7,902 nt of DNA from positions 1-7,902 of the forward strand of contig CABSRC010000079.1 in assembly GCA_902480035.1 (NCBI GenBank), read 5' to 3'. This document shows, one piece after another, positions 3,853-7,902 of this stretch (within the stretch, counting starts at the first letter, position 1; each line of letters begins with the position of its first letter). A program made the position numbers and the translations under genes. The DNA is from an uncultured Streptococcus sp. (GTDB lineage Bacteria > Bacillota > Bacilli > Lactobacillales > Streptococcaceae). The notes beneath the pieces were generated by a model. It saw nothing but the letters and a program-made list of their open reading frames with translations. It searched no databases and was not told the DNA's origin.

Positions 3853-5934
3853 TTATTTCACTTTTTCTTCTTCGTAGTCCCCATTGCTACAAACGACTTG
3901 TTTGCCACCGCCTCGGACTTTCTTCTCAACTAAGTAATGACCACATTTTGGACAGTCACGGCCAATTGGCTTGTCCCAAGAAGTAAATTCACACTCTGGG
4001 TAGCGATTACAGCCATAGAAAATACGATTTCGTTTGGTTTTACGCTCAATGATTTGTCCCTGGTGACAGTTTGGACATTCCACCCCAATTTCTTTGACAA
4101 TCGCTTGGGTATGGCGACAATCTGGGAAATTACTACAAGCATAGAACTTACCAAAACGTCCTAATTTAATCACCATCGGGCTGCCACAGACTTCACAATC
4201 AAAACCAGCTGGTTCGTCTTTGATTTGGATTTTTTCCATCTCTTCTTCAGCCTTCGCGACTTCTTTAGAGAATGGTTTGTAGAAGGCATCAATGACTTTT
4301 TGCCACTCTTCTTTTCCGAGTTCGACATCATCGAGTTTCCCTTCCATCTCCGCTGTGAAGGTCACATTGACAATATCTGGGAAAAACTCAACAATCAGTT
4401 TATTAACGATCTCCCCTAATTCCGTTGGTTCAAAGCGTTTAGCTACCAGCTTCACATAATAGCGTTTTTGAATAGTCTCAATCGTCGGAGCATAGGTTGA
4501 AGGGCGACCTACCCCATTTTCCTCCAACGTCTTAATCAAAGTCGCTTCAGAATAACGGGCCGGTGGTTGGGTAAAGTGTTGCTCAGGCTTGCTATTGACC
4601 TGCTTGACGATATCGCCTTCTACCATGTCCGGCAACATCTTGTTTTTGTCTGAATCATTATAAATCGCCAAATAACCATCAAACTTTACCTGACTCCCAT
4701 TCGCTGTATATTGAACCCCATTTTGACCCAAACGGACATTCATCGTATCAAAGACAGCTGCCGTCATCTGGCTAGCGACAAAACGATTCCAAATCAAGGT
4801 GTAGAGTTTCAATTGGTCTTTGTCTAAGTATTTAGCAATGCTCTCAGGAGTATTGAAGACGCTAGACGGACGAATCGCCTCGTGGGCATCTTGGGCACCA
4901 GAAGCATTCTTCACACGGCTTCCATGCTTAGAATATTTCTCACCGAAGCGATCCACGATGAAGTTAGCTGCCTCATTTTGCGCAACCGGACTGATCCGTG
5001 TGGAGTCGGTACGCATATAGGTAATCAAACCTTGAACACCAGAGCCAATATTGATTCCTTCGTACAATTGCTGAGCGACCATCATGGTCTTGCGGGTACG
5101 GAAGTTGATCTTATTGGCTGCATCCATCTGCATAGAAGAGGTGGTGTAAGGAAGGGGAGCATTGCGACGACGTTCTTTCTTTTCAACTTTTTCAACGGTA
5201 AAATCTTTGCCATCTAAGCGTTCAAGAACTGCTTTCACCTCTTCATTGGTGTTGAGCTTCATCTTCTTGCCATCAATCCCATAGAAGCTAGCTTGGAATT
5301 GTTTGGTCCCTTTTTTGAAGACACCATCAATGGTCCAGTATTCTTCCGGCTTGAAATCATTAATTTCGTTTTCACGATCAATGATTAATTTGAGGGCAAC
5401 AGATTGCACGCGCCCTGCAGAAAGTCCTTTTTTGACCTTTTTCCAAAGAATAGGCGAAATTGAATACCCTACAATCCGGTCCAAGACCCGACGTGCTTGT
5501 TGGGCATCGACCAAGTCCATATCGATTTGGCGCGGTTCTTTAAAGGCATTTTTAACGGCATCCTTAGTGATTTCATTAAAAACCACGCGGTTCTTTTCTT
5601 TGGCATCCAAGTTTAAAATATGAGCCAAATGCCAAGAAATAGCTTCTCCTTCTCGGTCCGGGTCACTTGCGAGAAAGACTTGCTTAGCTTTTTTAGCTTC
5701 TTTTTTCAAATCATTGATCAAGGGACCTTTTCCGCGAATATTGATATATTCCGGTTCATAGTTATTGTCGAAGTCAATCGACATGGTTGATTTTTTCAGG
5801 TCCCGAATATGGCCAACACTGGCCATGACTTTATAGTTACGACCAAGGTATTTTTCGATTGTTTTGGCCTTAGCAGGAGACTCCACAATCACCAAATTTT
5901 TCTTGGTTGTACTGCTTTTCTTTTTTGTTACCAC
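3853..5934 (-). CDS. topA: DNA topoisomerase I (type IA)
   Basis: TopA relaxes negative supercoils by cutting one strand through a 5'-phosphotyrosine link. The 693-residue product has the usual length. The Toprim domain shows Glu18 in VIVESPAKA and the acidic triad Asp91-x-Asp93-x-Glu95 in SDPDREGE. The catalytic tyrosine is Tyr306 in YMRTDSTR. The C-terminus has three zinc-ribbon units: Cys580/583/600/606, Cys620/623/642/648, and a third with only Cys661/664/682, where a fourth cysteine is absent. The start is GTG at 5934, with GAGGG (5946-5942) 7 nt upstream, followed by a Lys/Thr/Ser-rich tail before the Toprim core at about residue 13. It lies 86 bp after dprA, with a candidate promoter in that gap and no terminator, so it may be expressed both alone and by read-through from dprA during competence. 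Confidence 0.98.
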   Translation of the reverse strand: MVTKKKSSTTKKNLVIVESPAKAKTIEKYLGRNYKVMASVGHIRDLKKSTMSIDFDNNYEPEYINIRGKGPLINDLKKEAKKAKQVFLASDPDREGEAISWHLAHILNLDAKEKNRVVFNEITKDAVKNAFKEPRQIDMDLVDAQQARRVLDRIVGYSISPILWKKVKKGLSAGRVQSVALKLIIDRENEINDFKPEEYWTIDGVFKKGTKQFQASFYGIDGKKMKLNTNEEVKAVLERLDGKDFTVEKVEKKERRRNAPLPYTTSSMQMDAANKINFRTRKTMMVAQQLYEGINIGSGVQGLITYMRTDSTRISPVAQNEAANFIVDRFGEKYSKHGSRVKNASGAQDAHEAIRPSSVFNTPESIAKYLDKDQLKLYTLIWNRFVASQMTAAVFDTMNVRLGQNGVQYTANGSQVKFDGYLAIYNDSDKNKMLPDMVEGDIVKQVNSKPEQHFTQPPARYSEATLIKTLEENGVGRPSTYAPTIETIQKRYYVKLVAKRFEPTELGEIVNKLIVEFFPDIVNVTFTAEMEGKLDDVELGKEEWQKVIDAFYKPFSKEVAKAEEEMEKIQIKDEPAGFDCEVCGSPMVIKLGRFGKFYACSNFPDCRHTQAIVKEIGVECPNCHQGQIIERKTKRNRIFYGCNRYPECEFTSWDKPIGRDCPKCGHYLVEKKVRGGGKQVVCSNGDYEEEKVK

Positions 5935-5967
5935 GTTTTATCCCTCTGTATTGTATAAATCTCATTG

Positions 5968-5996
5968 AGTTTAATACATTTTAAGAAAGATGTCAA
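5968..5996 (-). promoter_or_regulatory. Candidate topA promoter
   Basis: A perfect TTGACA (5996-5991) is followed after 17 bp by TAAACT (5973-5968), which matches TATAAT at four of six positions. Transcription would start near 5961, about 27 nt before the GTG start codon. The -10 is weak, so this is moderate evidence. Confidence 0.5.
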
Positions 5997-6020
5997 CTAG
6001 GAACTTCTCCTATAGGAAAA

Positions 6021-6869
6021 TCACAATTCGTATTTCAATTCATCAAGAATGTCCTGGCCTGATGTGACAAGCTTTGCACCTTCTTGAATCAAGTGATGGC
6101 AGCCTGCAGATTTTCCATCTAAAATATTTCCTGGAATAGCAAAAACATCTCGTCCTTCCTCCATGGCACGCTCACAAGTAATTAAACTTCCTGAACGAAG
6201 TCGTGCCTCTGCCACAATCACAGCCTGACAGAGTCCTGCAATGATGCGATTTCTCTCAGGAAAATGAAACTTCAGTGGCACTTGACCTGGGCCATATTCG
6301 CTCAAGACAAGATGATGCTCGCCCATGTGCATCTGTAGTCTTTGGTTACTCTTGGGATAAAAAACATCCAGCCCCGTTCCTATCACTCCGATGGTCTTAC
6401 CACCATTTCGGATACTGGCATAATGCGCAGTCGCATCAATCCCTTTTGCAAGTCCACTGACGATGACCAGTTCATTCCCAAGTTCCTTAATAATTTTCTC
6501 TACAGATCGTACCCCCTCTCGCGTTGTCTCTCGAGCTCCTACGACTGCAATCTTCGGTTTGGTTAACAGCTCCAAATCTCCTTGGTAAAAAAGGAGTGCA
6601 GGAGGATTGTAGATCTGTAGTAATTCCTCAGGGTATTTAGGATCAAAAATGGATAAAGATGGGAATTGTTCAAAGTCTTTGTGTAATTGGTCGTCGTCTA
6701 GTTGCCGGTATTTGTCTACAAAATGAATGATACTGCGACAACGTGCGATTTTTGCCATTTCTTCTAGAGTAGGAAGAGAGTTCCCGTCCTGGTAAAATCC
6801 TAAAATTCTCAAGACCTGTTCATTAGTCAATCCTGCTGCTTTCAATTTATAAATTTCAAATGATTCCAT
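6021..6869 (-). CDS. dprA: DprA, DNA-processing protein A, RecA loader for transformation
   Basis: DprA protects incoming single-stranded DNA and loads RecA on it during natural transformation; in pneumococcus it also shuts off competence through ComE (family knowledge). The 282-residue product has an N-terminal SAM-like domain (about 1-95) and a Rossmann-type DNA-binding fold with VVGAR (109-113), SGLAKGIDATAH, IGTGLDVFYPK and SGSLIT segments. The C-terminal HHLIQEGAKLV stretch corresponds to the dimerisation/RecA-contact region of pneumococcal DprA. There is no extra C-terminal winged-helix, as in pneumococcus. I chose the ATG at 6869. The in-frame GTG at 6875 lies inside the Shine-Dalgarno run AGAGGTG, and 282 residues matches pneumococcal DprA. 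A sigma-X box lies 27 nt upstream. It is followed by topA, the conserved Firmicutes neighbour. Confidence 0.97.
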   Translation of the reverse strand: MESFEIYKLKAAGLTNEQVLRILGFYQDGNSLPTLEEMAKIARCRSIIHFVDKYRQLDDDQLHKDFEQFPSLSIFDPKYPEELLQIYNPPALLFYQGDLELLTKPKIAVVGARETTREGVRSVEKIIKELGNELVIVSGLAKGIDATAHYASIRNGGKTIGVIGTGLDVFYPKSNQRLQMHMGEHHLVLSEYGPGQVPLKFHFPERNRIIAGLCQAVIVAEARLRSGSLITCERAMEEGRDVFAIPGNILDGKSAGCHHLIQEGAKLVTSGQDILDELKYEL

Positions 6870-6874
6870 AGTCA

Positions 6875-6881
6875 CCTCTTT
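6875..6881 (-). promoter_or_regulatory. Ribosome binding site deciding the dprA start
   Basis: AAAGAGG at 6881-6875 lies 5 nt before the ATG at 6869. The upstream in-frame GTG (6875-6873) overlaps this site and so cannot use it, which excludes the longer 284-residue reading. Confidence 0.75.
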
Positions 6882-6896
6882 GTTCTCTTACTTATT

Positions 6897-6904
6897 TATT
6901 CGCA
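6897..6904 (-). promoter_or_regulatory. Competence (cin/com) box for sigma-X (ComX) upstream of dprA
   Basis: TGCGAATA at 6904-6897 matches the late-competence box TACGAATA at seven of eight positions. It is preceded by a T-rich tract (6919-6905), as is typical of these promoters. It lies 27 nt before the dprA ATG. No sigma-70 -35/-10 pair is seen in this short gap, so competence induction is probably the main mode of expression. Confidence 0.8.
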
Positions 6905-6913
6905 AAAGAAATG

Positions 6914-6941
6914 AAAAAAGTTCTATTTATAGAACTTTTTT
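6914..6941 (-). terminator. Perfect palindromic terminator overlapping the ROK gene stop codon
   Basis: A 28-bp inverted repeat has 13-bp perfect arms (six A, then GTTCTAT; and ATAGAAC, then six T) with a two-base centre. The T-run serves as U-tract. The last codons and the TAG (6925-6923) of the ROK gene lie inside it. It ends ROK transcription and isolates dprA. On the plus strand it is also followed by T-rich sequence and could be bidirectional. Confidence 0.85.
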
Positions 6942-7858
6942 TGATTTTCTGATGAATAAAAGAAGGATGAAGCGCCAATTAGGTTGCTCTCATTATGAAA
7001 GCGAGCCGCTTGAATGGGCAAAGCCTCAAATTGTTCATGCCCTCTTTGAGAGAGCAGGTCATGGTATTGGTGATTGATTTCATCGATCAGTAGCGGTTGG
7101 CTACTAATGCCCCCTCCAATGGTCACCTTCTCAAGTCGCAATAAAGATTGAAGATTAAAAATCAGAATAGCAATATCATGGCAATAGGACTGAAACAAGG
7201 ATTTCACTTCTTCATTGTCATCTTGATTGAGAACCTTAAAAACAGCAAGACCATCTGCCTTTTCTAGATTCAAGATGTGACTAGCTTTCTCAACAAATTG
7301 AACAGCTGAACCGGTGTTTTCCAACAGATTGGAAATGCCTTGCAAAAAGAGTTCACAATGAAAGCGTCGATTTTCGGGTGTTCTTTCTGCCTTATCAATG
7401 GACCGAATGTATTCTGTCAGTTGCCATCCACTCAATAAATCACCGTTAGAAATAAGAGCAAGACCAACTCCTGTCCCTAAGACCAAGGTTGCACCGCACG
7501 GACAATCTTTTAGATTTCCAAGCCTTGCTTCTGCTAGACCTGCCGCATCACCATCATTTATAACTGTTACTGGTAAATCAAAGGTTTGCTTCAGCTTACT
7601 AGCCAAAGGAATGTTGCGCAAATATGGAATGAGACCGCCTCGAAAGACAAAGCCAAGGCTCTTTTGGATCTCACCAGGACATGAAATGGCGATCCCCTCA
7701 ATTTGTTCCCGATCGGGTGTAATGATTTCTTCTAATCCTTGCCAAAACTCCTCAATCGTAGGTGGCGTCGGGATTTTGTCTGTATGAACCAAGTGATAGT
7801 CCACGTCCATCAGACCATACTTAATAAAGGTCCCTCCGATATCGATGGTAAATAGCAT
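6923..7858 (-). CDS. ROK-family sugar kinase-like protein (divergent, no zinc motif)
   Basis: ROK proteins are cytoplasmic sugar kinases or sugar-responsive regulators. This 311-residue form has no DNA-binding N-terminus, which favours a kinase. The phosphate loop DIGGT is at 6-10, the catalytic-base segment INDGDAAGLAEA has Asp102, the second ATP motif LGTGVG is at 127-132, and the adenosine motif IGGGIS is at 247-252. The usual GExGH histidine and the CxCGxxGCxE zinc cluster are missing; the region reads GWQLTEYIRSIDKAERTPEN and then LLENTGS. That makes substrate assignment (glucose, beta-glucoside, mannose, ManNAc) unsafe. The ATG at 7858 has GAGG (7870-7867) 8 nt upstream. Similar ROK genes in streptococci often sit beside glycosidase genes, and a possible upstream coding end 3 nt away suggests an operon. 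Kinase family is sure; substrate is unknown. Confidence 0.88.
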   Translation of the reverse strand: MLFTIDIGGTFIKYGLMDVDYHLVHTDKIPTPPTIEEFWQGLEEIITPDREQIEGIAISCPGEIQKSLGFVFRGGLIPYLRNIPLASKLKQTFDLPVTVINDGDAAGLAEARLGNLKDCPCGATLVLGTGVGLALISNGDLLSGWQLTEYIRSIDKAERTPENRRFHCELFLQGISNLLENTGSAVQFVEKASHILNLEKADGLAVFKVLNQDDNEEVKSLFQSYCHDIAILIFNLQSLLRLEKVTIGGGISSQPLLIDEINHQYHDLLSQRGHEQFEALPIQAARFHNESNLIGASSFFYSSENQKKFYK

Positions 7859-7861
7859 AGC

Positions 7862-7902
7862 CTAATCCTCACACATTGATTTGACCGGTTCAAATGAACG
7901 CC
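7862..7902 (-). CDS. Possible 3' end of an upstream gene (fragment)
   Basis: Reading from the right edge, one frame stays open through SFEPVKSMCED and stops at TAG (7864-7862), 3 nt before the ROK start. That spacing would suit a tightly packed operon, with the ROK ribosome binding site inside the upstream gene. Another frame stops at TGA near 7890, which would also be acceptable. Twelve codons are too few to identify anything. Confidence 0.25.
   Translation of the reverse strand, partial: RSFEPVKSMCED
7879..7895. repeat. Interrupted palindrome upstream of the ROK gene
   Basis: ATTTGA (7879-7884) and TCAAAT (7890-7895) flank CCGGT, giving a 17-bp dyad 21 bp before the ROK start codon. It could be an operator, a weak hairpin or part of the upstream coding region. 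Evidence is thin because the window ends here. Confidence 0.25.

Noticed and set aside
3937..5623. Plus-strand open frames of 64-111 codons and a second minus-strand frame (3930-4154) within topA
   Set aside because: They are shadows of the intact topA reading frame, which carries all catalytic and zinc motifs.
6003..6017. Small palindrome TCCTATAGGA and nearby repeats between dprA and topA
   Set aside because: No T-run follows on the minus strand and the stem is very short, so it is not a credible terminator.
6870..6875. GTG start at 6875 for dprA
   Set aside because: The codon lies within the Shine-Dalgarno run AGAGGTG, and the resulting length does not match the 282-residue pneumococcal DprA.
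6275..7787. Plus-strand open frames opposite dprA and the ROK gene, including a 129-codon one
   Set aside because: Antisense shadows of well-identified genes, without start signals or recognisable domains.

Overview
This window comes from a naturally transformable Streptococcus, probably of the mitis/sanguinis/parasanguinis type. The base composition is moderately AT-rich and the Shine-Dalgarno sites are of the AGGAGG type. DprA has the 282-residue pneumococcal architecture and is preceded by a late-competence (ComX/sigma-X) box, and TopA is of streptococcal type. I cannot fix the species. Every convincing gene is on the minus strand, so transcription runs from high to low coordinates.

Layout in the direction of transcription: (i) 7902-7859, possibly the last codons of an upstream gene; (ii) 7858-6923, a ROK-family sugar kinase-like protein whose stop codon lies inside a perfect terminator palindrome; (iii) 6904-6897, a competence box driving dprA (6869-6021, DNA-processing protein); (iv) topA (5934-3853, DNA topoisomerase I), with a GTG start and its own candidate promoter; (v) a 106-bp intergenic region holding three copies of a 13-bp motif spaced exactly 28 bp apart and arranged symmetrically; (vi) a SatD-family protein (3746-3069) overlapping by 17 bp a DUF3307 membrane protein (3085-2381); (vii) a gene of unknown function for a cysteine-free, membrane-anchored or exported protein (2246-1266), closed by a strong terminator; (viii) trmFO (1123 to the left edge; the 3' end is missing), with its own extended -10 promoter and a leader that can fold over its ribosome binding site.

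The order dprA-topA-trmFO is an old Firmicutes arrangement, also found in Bacillus subtilis. Here about 2.6 kb (SatD, DUF3307, unknown exported protein) sits between topA and trmFO with its own promoter and terminator, so it looks like an accessory cassette placed in a conserved housekeeping block.

This cassette is the most interesting part of the window. By motif pattern, SatD looks like a nucleotidyl-cyclase-like domain (aspartates 42 residues apart, as in class III cyclases) joined to a helix-turn-helix. Its partner is a polytopic membrane protein with a regular His/Asp pattern. The promoter appears to be built from the putative operator repeats themselves: copy A supplies the -10, copy B supplies the -35, and palindromic copy B may also terminate topA. 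A working hypothesis is an autoregulated sensor-regulator plus membrane effector module. The function is inference. The repeats, overlaps and motifs are read directly from the sequence.
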